Shown piece by piece: positions 34,010 through 47,268 of a stretch of DNA of 64,000 bases. The stretch's first letter is position 1. Every line of letters begins with the position of its first letter. The notes beneath the pieces are model-generated. The model was given only the letters and a program-made list of their open reading frames with translations. It did no database searches and had not been told where the DNA came from. This DNA is from Hypholoma sublateritium FD-334 SS-4 (Eukaryota > Basidiomycota > Agaricomycetes > Agaricales > Strophariaceae). The position numbers were made by a program, and so were the translations under genes. The stretch spans positions 1 to 64,000 of the forward strand of contig KN817676.1 in the NCBI GenBank assembly GCA_000827495.1, read 5' to 3'.

Positions 34010-36228
34010 ATGACGATTATGCCGTCGCGTCTGCCCCGCCTCCTCGTCCTGTCCGTGCTCCTTTCCGTACTTGCGCTTGGCGCGCATGCTGCTATTGATA
34101 CCCAGAATGCGACCGCATGCACCGCGGCCCATGTCGGGGGCGCCGACTTGGCAATATTTGTGAGTGACGACCGCGACCGCGCGTTCGCAATTCAGTTTCG
34201 GAAGCGGAGGCTACGGAGCGGAATGGGTCGGCAAATGGCTGACCTGTTCTCTGTTCTCCGCGTACTTCATGCGTTCTCCAGGAGGACGAGATCGCGAGTT
34301 GCGCCCCTGTGCAGAAGCTCGGCGCGCTGAAGGAGGCCCTCGATGGCCAGCACTCCGCCGTCTTGCGCACGGTGTTCTCGTACCTCTTCCCCTTCGGCCC
34401 CGCGTGGAACTCTATTCTCGGCACATTCTACATTAGCTCGTGCGTCGCCCCTCTTTTCCGTCGTGTCGCCGCGACCTTACCGGGCGTGACGAGGCAGCGT
34501 TCCCAACCTAATATTGGCCTTTATCCCGGCTGAAATCAACGCGAATACGCTCAACACGATGACAGCGTTCGCGGTATGTGAATCACAATCGACTCACTCC
34601 ATTGTCTTGCTGATTAGTTATTTGGCGCATTGGTTGGCGCAATTGTAGACCGGAGGCTTGCTATCAGATGTCTTCTTGCATCTTGTGCCACACTCCTTCA
34701 TGGGGGAGCCGGCTGCGTCTGGCGTACGCTTCGTAATGGTCGAAGAGAAACGCAACATCCTTGTTGGGTGATTACTTCGAGCTAATCTGCCTGTTCATTG
34801 ACTCACATTCATTCCAGGCTTGGTATTTTCCTGGGTTTCGCTGCCTTCTTCTTTATGGAAAAGACGCTTCGCGTTTTGGGAGGCGGCGAAGAGGACGGCA
34901 GTGCTGGTCACTCGCATTCTCATTCACACTCCCAAAGCACGGATCCGAAAGCTGAGAAAGCCTCAGGTGCTGCTCCTTCTGTGTCACAGGATGGCCTTCG
35001 CAACAGAAGCTCTGATGCATCCAAGCCCGACGATTCGTCTATCCAGCATGTCGATCATCAGTCGACGAACGGTCCTTCAAAACTGTCCGCATACCTTAAT
35101 TTATTTGGTGACTTCGTACATAATATGTGAGATTCTGGCCTTTTTTTACAACACGCTGCGTTTAATTGACAGAATATCTGATTTCCTTTGTTCGGTATAG
35201 CACGGACGGCCTTGCGTGCGTACCAAAGCCTGCTTCATGTGAGAGCGCGTTGACTAACGAGCACTGACCACACCGTGCACGTTCATCGCTTAACGCAGGA
35301 TGGCGGCCTCTTTCTACGCCTCGCCTCTCATCGGCGCGACCACGACCTTGGCGTGCTTCGCGCATGAGATCCCTCATGAAATTGCGGACTATTCGATCCT
35401 TATACGGAGCGGTTTCACGAAAAAGCAGGCCATGCAGTCGCAATTCCTGACTGCCATTGGCGCATTCGTGAGTTCACGTTCATTGCGATTATGCTTCTCG
35501 CGTCTGCTTGACTGCGCGAGAAGGCAAGGGGGCGATCTTAAACTGACCTCGTTTCCCGCAAAAATAGGTCGGGTGAGTCACGGTTATGCGTTCCACCTCG
35601 AAGAGACTCATTCAATTTTGTGCGATGCAGCACCTTCATCGGCATTGCCGTGCACACCGCAACAGCATCAGACTCCGAATCTCCTGCTGCTGATCTCGCA
35701 GCTGGAGTGAGACAGGACGCCACTGGCCTCCTCGGCACAACGCTACAACTGTCCGAGCTTGTAGGTTGTACAGAGCCGCTAGCATGCATGGTGCTGACCC
35801 GCGCGGTATACAGGTGATCCCCTTTGTTGCAGGAGGCTTCCTGTATATTGGCGCAGTCGCCGTTCTACCAACGTGAGCACTTCTTTTTGTTTAGAGCTCG
35901 CGTGGGCGTCGAACCCTGGTTCGATGAGATCGTATGACGAACGGTGTTCCATCCGTGACAGGCTGACGTGCCTGCGGCGAGCATGTATATTGTTATCGGT
36001 GCTTACCACTTATCGTGCACAGACTACTGGCGGAGAGCAAGAGCGCAAAACAGGCGATGCGCGAGGCAAGTAGCTCCTGGGAGACATCTGTGCGAGACTA
36101 ACCATGACCATTCAGTTTGCTGCTATGGCATTTGGTGTCGTGTGCATGTTCTTGGTCGCGTGAGTGGACAGCACTTGCTAATCGCTGGGCTTGGGACTGA
36201 CCCCCGGGTTTATAGCTGGAATGAGTAG
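34010..36228 (+). CDS. ZIP-family zinc transporter, KE4/SLC39A7 (Yke4) type
   Basis: Thirteen exons (34010-34159, 34282-34439, 34498-34573, 34649-34767, 34818-35126, 35201-35215, 35299-35467, 35568-35572, 35631-35760, 35814-35872, 36023-36065, 36116-36159, 36216-36228) give 429 residues. A signal-like N-terminus (LPRLLVLSVLLSVLALGAHA) is followed by transmembrane segments, a His/Ser loop (GHSHSHSHSQS near residue 190), the metal motif LFGDFVHNITDGLAMAASF and the signature FAHEIPHEIADYSIL (HExPHE). These mark the LIV-1/KE4 subfamily, which moves zinc from secretory-pathway compartments to the cytosol. Exon 8 is just 5 nt (GTCGG) and exon 6 is 15 nt; both are needed for frame. Intron 36066-36115 begins with GC (GAG|GCAAGT). 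An in-frame Met also exists at 34019. Confidence 0.87.
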
Positions 36229-36729
36229 AATAGATATGACAGCGGATCTCGAATATGTAGGGCATGTAGTAGCAGATGTTGAAATAAAGACAGCCGGGTG
36301 GATGCCGGATCGGTGCCGGGATGACCGAAGAACGTGCGTGAAGTGTGGTGGGTGGCGGCAGATCCTGATTTGGCGACGGACAACGTAATTTTGCGGCGGA
36401 TGGACCTGGTCAGTTCTCTTTCTTCAGTACTCATCAAATAATATTGACTCTCTCCTAATATCTCCTTCGTTTTCCCAACACTGTCCAGGGCCTCCCCCCA
36501 GGTCCGACATCTCCATTTTCCCTTTTAAATCGCCAGCCCCTCACTTTTCCCTCTCTCCATCCCCCGGCCTTGGCCTACCAGCTTTATAGTCATTCTAGAC
36601 GTGATTTACATCATTAATATCATCGCCGGACCTGTTCAACCACCACCGTCATCCCCTTGTGTCTGCCCGTTGTCCATGCCAAGTTGCTGAACATTCTCTG
36701 ACATACTTGCCTACACTTCAATCACCCCC

Positions 36730-37316
36730 ATGGGCACCAAAGGACGAGTCGTACCCCGAGTCGTGTGTTGCGCCATCCCCATCGCACGCGCCGCTGGAAA
36801 AGTGCTCGTCGTCACAAGCAGAAAGCGGCCAAATCACTGGGTCTGTAAGTAGCCTCCCTCGCTATCCGTGTCTCAAGACACGTCGTTTCCCCGACGGCGC
36901 CCCGCGACGTCATGTTGACTGACCTCTGTCTGAAACAGTGCCCAAAGGTGGATGGGAACCGTCAGATGTGCAGTTGGAGGCTGCAGCCTCGCGCGAGGCT
37001 CTGGAAGAAGGTCCTACCCTTTGTTCCTCTATCCGTCTCCTCACCTCCTGATTCTCGTCTCCCTTCCTTGTCTCTTGCTCTTCCTCCGTCTCAAACAGCG
37101 GGCGTACGTGGCACCATCACACGTTATGTAACCACAATACCGACGCCGTCCACCACGTATCACTTCTACGAGCTCGATGTTATTGGCCTTGACCAGGACT
37201 GGCTGGAGCGCCACGAGCGGAAACGGGAGTGGGTGGATTACGCGGAAGCAATCAGACGCCTCGAGTGGAAAGCCGAGCTCGCGCAGGGGCTCAAATCGTC
37301 TTCGCTTGCACCGTAA
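36730..37316 (+). CDS. Nudix hydrolase, diphosphoinositol-polyphosphate (DIPP/Aps1) type
   Basis: Three exons (36730-36844, 36939-37010, 37099-37316) give 134 residues. The N-terminal strand is PRVVCCAIPIARAAGKVLVV with the basic TSRKRPNHWVLPKGGW, and the Nudix box is split over two exons: GGWEPSDVQLEAAASREALE, then EEAGVRG. The PKGG lead-in and the small size fit enzymes that cleave diphosphoinositol polyphosphates and diadenosine polyphosphates. The C-terminal part (ERHERKREWVDYAEA, RRLEWKAELAQGL) matches the family fold. It lies 0.5 kb downstream of the zinc transporter on the same strand. The first intron (94 bp) is long for this window. Confidence 0.85.
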
Positions 37317-40300
37317 TGCGACGCTACAAACAAAATTCAGGCAGGCATTGTTACGACACCTCGTCATTTGCGTCTTCTTTAACGCCGCGTATTGCGGCTC
37401 TGCGGCGTCCGCCCTCACACCTCGCAGCAACCTCCAAAGCAAGCCCAGCAAATCATGACGCGTATAGTATACGCCGCCCGGTTATCTCCGCCCACCATTT
37501 AGAACTTTGGTTTTTCTTTACAAATCACATTACCTCGTACGCGCATTGTACTTTACGACTCATCCTACTTATCACACATACCCCTCAAATTGCAACAACC
37601 CCCTCAATCCATCTCCCTCCGCCACGGGGTGTTTGTCTTCTGCGGGCGTAAAAGTGGACTCTATTCTGCGGTTCCTATTTTGAATACAGACTGCGCTTTG
37701 TCTCAGCCATCATTTTTGCTCCCGTACTACGTAGGCACCACATTGTTCCCCGGCACCGCGTTTTCTGATGCACATCCTTGCACACCGTCTCTCATCAATA
37801 ATTACTACTTCCATTTCCTAGAATTTTTCACCATTCCCGACGACGTCGCCTTCGACCTTGGACCTCGTATTTGCATGCTCTGCCCTTACATTCCCATAGA
37901 TGTAGTTTAATATAATGTTCCGCGTGGACACTACGGCTAGTTAAATATTGATTGCAAGAACACCGATAGGTATCCGAGCGATGGCGCTCTAGACTTTGCG
38001 ATAGCTAGTCCGTCAGCGGCGTGCGCCACGCACGTCGCACAAGGCGGGTCACCGTACGTGACGAGTGCAATTATGCACAGCCACCGGGAAGCTTAAATAA
38101 GCGTCACGGAGTCAACGCGGAATGCGTTCCGCTCCCATCCGGACTCCGCTGGCACGTGGTGGGGACGGGATGCATTATGTCAGCGGCGGCGGCGGCAACC
38201 GACGGCAGCTTTGCTGAGCTGGAAATCGGCTAGAGCTCGGCATGGAGAGGCAAAGCCGAAAATCGCACGCCTGCCGCTGTGCTGCTTTTGCCACTGACCT
38301 ACCACTTCATTTTTGGAGTCTGCTCTGTGTGTCTATATTTCTTCTCTGCATTCCTTGGGTACCTGGGGCTGTGGTCTCGTGGAGCGTTCATATATACAGT
38401 CCAGAGGCTGGCGAACCGCCGATGCGAAAGCAACAAATATCAGCGAATTACCGGGGAAACGAAAGACGAGGCGGTACGTCGTGGCTTTGCTCGTTGTGCA
38501 TGGAAATACGGTATTTTAGTCCGCCTGCGAGAAGCCCAAATGACGCAACGGGCGATCCCTGTAGTGCTGCAACGGCGCTCACGACCCTTACGTGGCGGTG
38601 CGTAGACAATGTCCAGGCCCGAGCTCGCCTGCCCAGCCGCTATGTACATACGACTGATTCTGACCAGATCGACAGTACGCTCGTGGGGCAATACGGCTAT
38701 CGACTGTTACTGTCTATCACGATTCACTGGAACCCACGGCGCATCAATTTGGTGGAGACGATCAGCGACACGCGCCCGCATGGAGATCGCGCCGTGAATC
38801 CGGGCGTAGGATTCTCATTTCTGATGCTCGTTCGGTGAATGGACCGTGGCAGCCTCACGTCGCTCGCGCCCCAGCCGCTTAGCGCACGCGGGCATCAGAC
38901 ATCACGCAGGTGATCACACCACCGTCGACCACGATGCTGCGCGGCGCGTAAGCGAGCGACAAGCCGTCCGCGATGCGCACGCCTCCGCATCCCGCACCAG
39001 CACATAGCTCGCGGGTCGCTTCATCGCGCTGGACGCGCAGCGCGCAGTACGCAGCGCGGGCGGTCGCGCGCACGTCTGCGATAAACATCGAACCTACTAC
39101 GCGCCCTGGCGCGCCGCCGCCAGTGCTCGCTTTCTCTCACCTGGGCACGCTACTAGCGTCAGTCTCCCAAGTCTCTAGCTGACCGACGCCTGGGTCTCGC
39201 GCGCTGCGCCACCGCGGCGGGTGCTATGCAGCCGGTTTCGGGACGATGTTTCTAGTATTTACTCGCCTCCGGTACCGGCGGCTGCTCTTCTAGCCCACCT
39301 GTCGCAGAGATTGTCGGATTGCCGGGGGTATTATCAATGCTGCGTCCGACGTCGCGCCCTGGGCTCAGTCTGCGGCTGAATATTACCGCTGACTGCTGGC
39401 CGGTGTACATGTAGTGCCAGTACGCTAGTACGCGCGGGGACAGATCAGCTCGCACACTTTGTGGGTTTCGCTTGGGTTCTATCTGCGCGCGTCAATGGAG
39501 CTCGAGGACGTGGAATCCGGTAGAGCTTCTATCAGCTGAGCTTCTACGCAGAAAATATATATGTTCCTTGCGGTTCCAGCAAATTGGACAAGGAACCCTT
39601 TGTCGGCTTCTGGGCTCTCCTCCACCGACCCTCGACACCATGGCACGCAGTTACGCGAAGAGCCAGCGCGCTTATGAATGCAGTCGCGGAGGGCATCATG
39701 GCACAGGCCAGAACGCCGGGCTGTCTGTCTCCGCAATACCTGCACGATATACATCTTGCCGCACTCGTCCATCCCCGCAAATTTAAATGAATCAGAATGC
39801 ACAACGGCGGGGACGCGGCCTCCTATCTGTACGCGTCTCCGGTATGTTGCCTTCGTACCGAAAGTTTCCGACGCTAATAGCGGAGTGCCAGGCTCCAGCG
39901 CGACTGTCTCAAAACAAAGGGCGAGAACGGGCAGGCCTTTCACTTGACAAGCACATTCAATTAATCAATGGCGCGATGGAGACATGTGGACTTTCGGTTA
40001 TTTAGTAGAGATTTAGCACACCAACTTTCTTCCAGCAGAATACAAACTGCCTGCCTCTTTCATGGTGTGCCTCGAGGGCAGCGGCGAAGTCGAATTTGCT
40101 CATTCTTCGGCACGGGCAGGCTGAGTTTACGCAAGCCGACTATCAGATGTACTGTGGGTAGATCTCAAATCCACTTGAAGGCTGAAGTCAGAAGGCTGTA
40201 ATACGATGGAGAGCAGCCTGTTAGTTTTACCTGACTCTAGTAACGGATCTATTGGCCAACGAGATGCAGAGGAAAGTAGTAAAGAATGGTCACACGATCT

Positions 40301-42625
40301 GGTCTTCCGGACGACTTGGGAATTCAAAGTGGAAAGTCACTAATAATAAAGCCTTCGCTAGGAAAACCGTCATCAAGCGTAAAGCATGGTGAAGCACCTT
40401 AGCATCTCGTGAGGAGGACAGAGCTGAAGTGGGTAGACGTGTTGCAGTTCTGAAGTCTGATAGGCCATGTTCCGTTCACCCTGACGGCGAGGATGTCTCG
40501 TTGTTCTCAATCTGAAAGGTTCGAAGCGTCGTTACGACACCGTGCATATTACCCCAGCTTTACCGACAGAAGACATTCCGCTTCGAATGAATACCAGAGG
40601 GTACTCACCCTCAGCTGACGCGGAAGCTACATAGGAAGAGGTACGCTGTCTTGCGGCACTTGCCTGACTAACCGCTATCTGTTTCTGACGGAGAAAATAG
40701 TACATCCTACATTATCCTCCTTTATAAAACACTCGCGAGGCCTTCTCCCTATCCCCAAGAGGCTCACAGAACACGACTTCGTACATAGCTCTCATGTTCC
40801 ATGTGCATGAATGTTCACCATTTCGAAATCCCGTCTTCCATATCGAAGCCTGAAGGCACCTGCCCGCCGATTCACAGAACGCTCTGCACCAGTTCACATA
40901 GTATAACCTCATGTTGTTATACGCCATATTTATCTTGACATGTCCACAGCTGTGGCCACTTCGCCGTAAGTACTCGCTTTCCATGGTGGTCGCCGGTAAT
41001 GTGATTCTGCGGTCGGATCTCGACTATTCTGAGAGTTCCCTCGAAAAGCGCGAAGTGTAGAGATTGGATAGAGTGAGCTGGAAATCGGCGGAGACGCACC
41101 CAAAAACTGAGTCATTCCGTCCAAGGCGACATCTACCCAACATATAGCTGTTGCTCGCAGAGTGTGTAGTTGTTCGCCCATCAACTGCCAGTGCCAATAA
41201 ATGGCACAATGGCAACAAATCGAGGAAGTTTACACAGCGGTAGTATATAATTTAGGTGGTTATGAGGAAACGTACTTTATGAAAGTCGGTCCCACGTTTC
41301 CAAGTCGCACATAAGCCGGCCGAGGAGTACCGCCACTGCAGGTTGGCCGGAAAGATAGGGATTGGTGGATATTTGACTGTACTACGGCGCTTCGAAGAAG
41401 CTCAAAATTGAATAGGCACATAAATTCACCTGGAGTCATCTTTCCATTTTCCGTAACGCGTGCATATAGTTTGAGTTCCTGAGCGGACAGTTCAAGTCTT
41501 CAGCTCTAAATAAATCCAATTGAAATAACGAAATCCCAAAGTTGCCTGTGTGACGCGACTACTAGTTGTACCCAGTCGGGCCGAGAGGGCCAGCCGTCCG
41601 GCTTCCATCTGGCAGAAAGTTCGCCAACATACCCCATGCGCAGCATTTCATCGACTCGATGCATCTTAAGACTCCAGAAAATCAAGTTCGTATACCAGCG
41701 CCCCGGAACCTTGGGCGTAGTACTTACGCTTGAGCGCCAACGAGACCATCCTCTAAGCAACTCCTCATTCGGCAGCTGTTGCCGATCGATGGGATCAATG
41801 CTAATTCCGGTTACGTCACACTGATACAAGAAATGTTATAGATTGCGTTGAGATTGCGAGCAAAACAATTCACAAAGCGCATATTGTTGCCACTCAAGTG
41901 CAACTTGGCCGCTACGATACCATGCTTGACATATCGAACGGGGTTTTGGACATTTTCTTGAGAACATGGAGGCCAGTGACACTTGAGTGACACCATGAGT
42001 CGAAGTGAAGTTAGTGAACGCGAAGTGGCAGTGGAACACCGTCACGTCGAACTTCAAACGATGTCGTAAGCGTCTCCATAAAACTGGCTTGGGATTCGGA
42101 ATTCCAGGAAATAAGGCGTACTTACTACATATTTGTTTTCTCCCCAAGTCGCCAACACCCAGTATAATCACTAAGCGTACTCATAGCTCAACATCAAGGG
42201 TGAGGATGAATCTTGGGATCCAATCAAACGGGGTAACCACTAACGATCCTGATTTCTACTAGGATCTCAAGGGGTGATGGGACAATGAGGGTAACATGTA
42301 AGATCGACGGCCCACCCCCAAATCTGGAGTACCAAGTTTAGCGCACAACTTTGAGATACCACGCTCTCACTATGTAGTATATCTACAGATGAGATTTGGA
42401 AGGCTATGCGATGGAGATCTGGCTATGTCGCGATCGGGAAGCGCTGGACCTATATCATTTTTATCCCGTAGGTATGTAAGACCCTTGCTCACCCCTAGTT
42501 CAGCTGAAATTCAATCAACCATCATCACATAGGCGTTTTCCTTTAAAGCGTCTAGGCTCTCGTATCCTCTCTACACTAATTACCACCGCAATTCAGATAT
42601 CTTCTCCGAGTTCTTGCTTGATGAT
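37317..42625. other. 5.3-kb gene-poor region
   Basis: No gene I can name. The longest open frames are a 198-residue plus-strand ORF (38242-38838, no family) and several minus-strand frames between 39943 and 38879 with protein-like text (for example MKGLPVLALCFETVALEPG from 39943 and FIADVRATARAAYCALRV from 39088), which could be exons of one decayed or unrecognised leftward gene. Further minus-strand frames at 42171-40712 (KHGIVAAKLHLSGNNMRFV, LPNEELLRGWSRWRSS) may belong to another uncharacterised gene. The part around 38.9-39.2 kb is notably GC-rich. No tRNA, terminal repeats or transposase motifs seen. Confidence 0.3.
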
Positions 42626-44338
42626 ATGTCCTTCACCGACTGGCACGTAGGATCTTCAGCGGCTCATGCACCACAGGAATTTAGCTTCGTGATGGCCACC
42701 ACAGTTGACGACCTTTCATATACGCCCTCCGCAGAAGAGAAGTCGCGGGACGCAGAGCAATTTGTTGCCACTGGACGAAAAAGCTGGAAGACCCTCAAAG
42801 GCAAGGGCGAGGCAGTTTGGCCCCCGCTTCTGTGAGTATTTGTTTTTTTCCGGATCCTAATCTTCCCTGATTATTTCTCAGGGAAGCTGCGCTGTTGGAG
42901 GGTGTGTTTTAATTACCCGCCCCATCTCCTTTTCCATGGCTGATGGCCGTTCCAGCGCTCGAAAGATATTCACCAGACACTGGTAACACCAAACCAGATA
43001 AAACTATGGGTCGCTTTCCGATGCGCAATCGATTTATATCCGACTATATATTTGAGACGACAGGCAAGAGACGAACACCCAAGCAGGTGGGAAGTCGTTT
43101 GCAGCAACTACGCGAAACGTGCAAGAAGGAGCAGAGTGCGTTAAACATTGCGTCCCTATTCTCTTCGGCACTGACTTGAATACATAGTCCGACAATTGAT
43201 ATCTCATCGACTCACACCCGACCACTCGTCGGCGAATTCTGAGACGGACAGCAGCTACGCGGCGTCTCCATCCCCGAGACCAGAAAGTCGCTCACAGGCT
43301 TCAGCGGGTCTTGGGGAGCCTGCAAGTTTTATTCATGTCAAAATCGCCCTGCAGAGCGAGCTCTGGCCAGCTCCAATACCTTCTATCCATCTTATTAGCA
43401 ACGAATCCGTCCGCCCTCAAATAATCCAGCTATCCCCAGAATCCCATCGTCCAAGCGGCATGTCTTACCACAACAAACCTATGTCACCAAACATTCTGTC
43501 GTGCCTCAATAATTCGGTCGAATTTAAATCACAATACGCACTCGATCAAAACTCAACTGTGCTGGTCTATGTCAATGGCCAGAGTGCGCCTATACATGTG
43601 GAAAATGTGCAGGTAACATGTATATCCTCTCCGGCTCAGCAATCAGGATGGTTGTATCGGTCGGAGCTTGTGTCTGCATTCTGGGAAACCCTTTGCTCTA
43701 GTCAAGGCGAGTAATATTCCCTTGACGGGTGGTTCATTATATTAACCATCAGTTTCTATACTCTAGACCTTTCCCAATTTGCCATCGTTCAGAATATAAA
43801 GCGAGCGAACCCGGGCCTTGTATCGAGCGCTAACAACGCGGATAGATCAACCACTCCGAAGCAAGGCATTTCTGTTGTCTACAAATTTGATTCCCGAGTC
43901 AACGCGCTACGTCGGTCATCGCTTGCAAATGCGTTGACATATCATAGTGCCGCACCCAATGTACAGGTACTTGTCCCAACGGCGTCACATTTCACCCAGT
44001 TCAATTTTACTCCCTCGCAGGTCCAGCCAGCACTTTCGGACATACCTCAATCTGGTCTAGGAGTCGTCGGGCCGTCGACCACATGGCAGATCCCCGACGC
44101 AGACGATAACTTACACAACGACTGTCTCCAGTCGCTAACGGGCAGGTCCCGCCAGGTTGATCCCAGCGTGCAGCATCTTGGGTCGCCTGATACAAGCATG
44201 ACGACATATCATGGCCAATATCAACGCGCTTGCGTTATCCCCGACCCGAGTGTAAAGGAAAGCAACTGGAATCGAAACGCCGTTCACGCCCCAGTGCCAC
44301 TGCAATATCAGCATCAGCCTGGATTCTATTTTTCATGA
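42626..44338 (+). CDS. TEA/ATTS-domain transcription factor
   Basis: Five exons (42626-42831, 42882-42901, 42956-43135, 43188-43706, 43767-44338) give 498 residues. The TEA DNA-binding domain spans roughly residues 55-140: WPPLLEAALLEALERYSPD, then MGRFPMRNRFISDYI and RRTPKQVGSRLQQLRETCKK, where the third helix contacts DNA. This is the AbaA/Tec1/TEAD class, which controls morphogenesis and development in fungi. The remainder is Ser/Pro/Gln-rich with a possible beta-sheet segment (NSTVLVYVNGQSAPIHVENV). Intron 43707-43766 begins with GC (CAAG|GCGAGT), and the frame holds only with that donor. The 20-nt exon 2 lies inside the TEA domain. Confidence 0.86.
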
Positions 44339-45213
44339 CCCACCTACTCATGCGCGCCCGACGGATAATGTTTCAGCTGGCCTTATGCAGCATCCTGTCG
44401 GAAACCGGTGACGACTCGCACTGTAAAATTTCCATCTAACCAACATCTACCTACACGCACTAACTCTAAATTATTATTCTGTGTCAATTCCGTGTCCAAC
44501 TTCCCATCCTATGTATTAATTCGATCTCGGACACACATATTGTACCATCTATACTTCTTGTGGGATTACGATGGCGGTGTTTAATGTATATAGCATACAA
44601 GACCAAAAAAATTGATGTATTAGTATTTGTATTGCATGATCAAGTCGCGATTGTTGTACCAACGTTGACACTTCCAGATCAATCAGTGGTTTTTATTGGG
44701 ATTTTCGCCGTCAACAGGCCCGTCAGGCTTTTCAGGACTTTTATGCGTTGTCGATATTCTTTATTAGCGTAGCACGGAGATTCAAAGCATTTATTCTTCA
44801 TTATGATAGGTTATGGAATACCTGGACATTGTCAAGGAGCGCTTTTCAGTATGGGTCGTTGAATTTGAAAGAGTTTTATAAACGCCCTAAATGAAGACCT
44901 CTACGTATTCCTAGTACTCTGCCAGCTTTTTCTTGTCTTCGAAATGAATGATTCAATCGATTCAAGTGGGCGATAATGAAATTCCGTCATGACCAGGTCT
45001 TGGGTTAATGACAGGGCTATATTTCAACTGTCTTTCGGAAAATTTAATGACGGATGTAATGTGAAAATTTCATGCCCATGCGTCTGCGTTTTACCATAGG
45101 AGATGGCAAATTAGACAATGGATTGACTGGCGCTGGTGAAATAGCCTTTTCGAATTGAAGCATATATCCGATGAAGATGGATATGAACAAATACAGCACC
45201 CACGTCAATGAAT
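44339..45213. other. Intergenic region between convergent TEA factor and TAN1 genes
   Basis: About 870 bp, AT-rich, with no supportable coding frame; presumably both 3' untranslated regions. Confidence 0.4.
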
Positions 45214-46762
45214 TTATTCTTGTCGGTGAGAAGGACTCAAGTTGACATCTGTGGAACCGTCCGGAAGAGCTGGTAGCGCTAGCAGGAAGTGACGATCAGT
45301 CAAAATGGTTGCACCGTTAGCTTTCCCGCTGACCTGTTCCCCGGGACTCTCGGCTTTGGTATGATGCTCGGCGCTTTCTGGCTTGGAACCATCGTCGCTG
45401 CCTTCTGTTTTGATTTCTTCTGCGATTTCCTTTGTTTCATCACTTTTAGCTGGTTGGCTTTCCTTGGCAGTAGCAGATGATGACAACCGCCCTGCTTCTG
45501 GGCCATCTGTTCGATTTTTCCGGCTCACGATTTCAGCAACGTTGAATTTCTGTAGTCGATAATAATCCTCCACGATAGAGATACCACAGATACTCTGCGT
45601 GAGCCCACATTTTTTTTAGATAGAACTTATTTTCGAGAGAGAAATTGGAAAACCTTGAAGACTTCGACCAGTATGAAGATTTTGGGATTGCTCAGATCGA
45701 CCGTGTGCCCATCGGGCACGCTCTGAGCGATGGTCTGTATTAACATTGGGCGAGGAATGGTGTTGTGGTTGCGCACGCGCAATTCTATCTTATACTGTAA
45801 AGATAGAATTAGTTTTTTGTGCGAAGAGATAGAGATGGTAAAGCCGGGATTACAGTAAATTTAGTATCAGGGTGTTTCTCGAAGAAATCTTTGAAAATCT
45901 TGTCACATAAGGGTTGTATTTCGGATGGATTTGCCACGCAGGTTCCCGAAACTGGAACGAGGCGTTGTATATACCTACAGATCTCGATGATTATTTATGA
46001 AAATTCTGGCTCTAACAGATACACGCACCGCGTTCGCGACACGCCTGTGCCTTCTACGGATTTGATGTACTTCACTACCAGCTCCACCGGATCGACAGGG
46101 GCTTTACATGATATAAAGATCACTGACTTGATGTTGAATTTGTGAGCATACAAGTTCAACAAAAAAAATACCGCATGGTGTGTTTGTTTGACAGTTTGCT
46201 GAAGCCAAAGAGTAGGAAACAGATGATGAGTACGCCGAACGGCCAAGGTACGCACAACACAGAGCAATTTTCCTCACCAAAACGTTGCTGAGGATTTCCG
46301 CGACGCGGTCGTTTCATATCGGAAAGTTCCTTCGCGACTTGTTCTTCTAAACTCAGGCCAGTGTCCTCGTCTTCTCCATCCGTGTCCTTGCCTTCAACAG
46401 AATCAACTGGCCAGATATCCAACGCTATCTGTCATCACGTCAGAGTGAGATTAAGACCTAAAGCTGGGTAGAACTGACGGATTCGAATAGCTCGTACACC
46501 TCGCCAACAGCTTGCTTTTCCTTTCCTTTCACGCCTATTGGGACAGTTCAAGCTTTACTTTCGGCTGGTAATATGGTCGACGCACAGCTCACCCACACTC
46601 CCGGGCCCTCCACATGCCTCTTCCCCCATATTGGTGTCCCATCCTTGAGCACGACGTGTTACAACGAGTTTGACGGGCACTATATAGCTGAACTCTCACA
46701 GATCGATACTTTTTCTTGCGTCTATCATCGCCGGCTTGCGATTTGCGTTTTGTGTCCGACAT
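45214..46762 (-). CDS. TAN1: THUMP-domain tRNA acetyltransferase cofactor TAN1
   Basis: A multi-exon minus-strand gene. The ATG at 46762 opens MSDTKRKSQAGDDRRKKKYR, followed by GTPIWGKRHVEGPGVWVSC, KGKEKQAVGEVYELFES, ALDIWPVDSVEGKD, an acidic EEQVAKELSDMKRP block, and the THUMP region. That region reads VIFISCKAPVDPVELVVKYI, YIQRLVPVSGTCVANPSEI, YKIELRVRNHNTIPRPMLIQ, VDLSNPKIFILVEVFK and SICGISIVEDYYRLQKFNV. Tan1 partners Kre33/NAT10 to form N4-acetylcytidine in tRNA Ser and Leu. The C-terminal ~90 residues are a low-complexity Lys/Glu/Ser tail. The protein start faces the aminopeptidase gene 506 bp away, a likely shared promoter region. Confidence 0.85.
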
Positions 46763-47268
46763 CCTATATCTCGCTCCGATCTTTCAGTGACGCGACTTCG
46801 AGTACGTTGGTTCCGTGAGATGTATGCAGGAATCTAGATACTTCAGAACCCAAGGAGAGAAACGAGTTTCATTTTTGGAATTCGGGGTTGATTGGGAGGT
46901 CAACGTCACGTGCCAGACAAGAACGGGCCGCCGGGGCATTCGATTCGGAGTCCGGATTTTCTGCTTGCCTTCTGCATTCACGAAATCTTCTACACACACA
47001 GAGTTCAAGCGACAAAACTTGGCGAGTAGAAAAACTAGACGGGATTCAGACGGGATTCCAATGCGATTGCCTGGTGTCGCGACGAGTTGACTGTCGGCTG
47101 ACCGGGATCCGGGGCCATCAGCCGGTTTGATCTGATGTCGCTTGCCAGTGAGTAACTTGAGTAAATGACCTTTCCTGCCACACTCACTTTGCAATTTCAA
47201 ACATTCGCCACTACATAGGTTGCTCAACTCTTGACTTCCCCTCTTCGCGTATTAAACGGCGCGGAATC

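Noticed and set aside
38242..38838. 198-residue plus-strand ORF
   Set aside because: No motif, no intron structure like the neighbours, and atypical residue composition; probably a chance ORF in GC-rich DNA.
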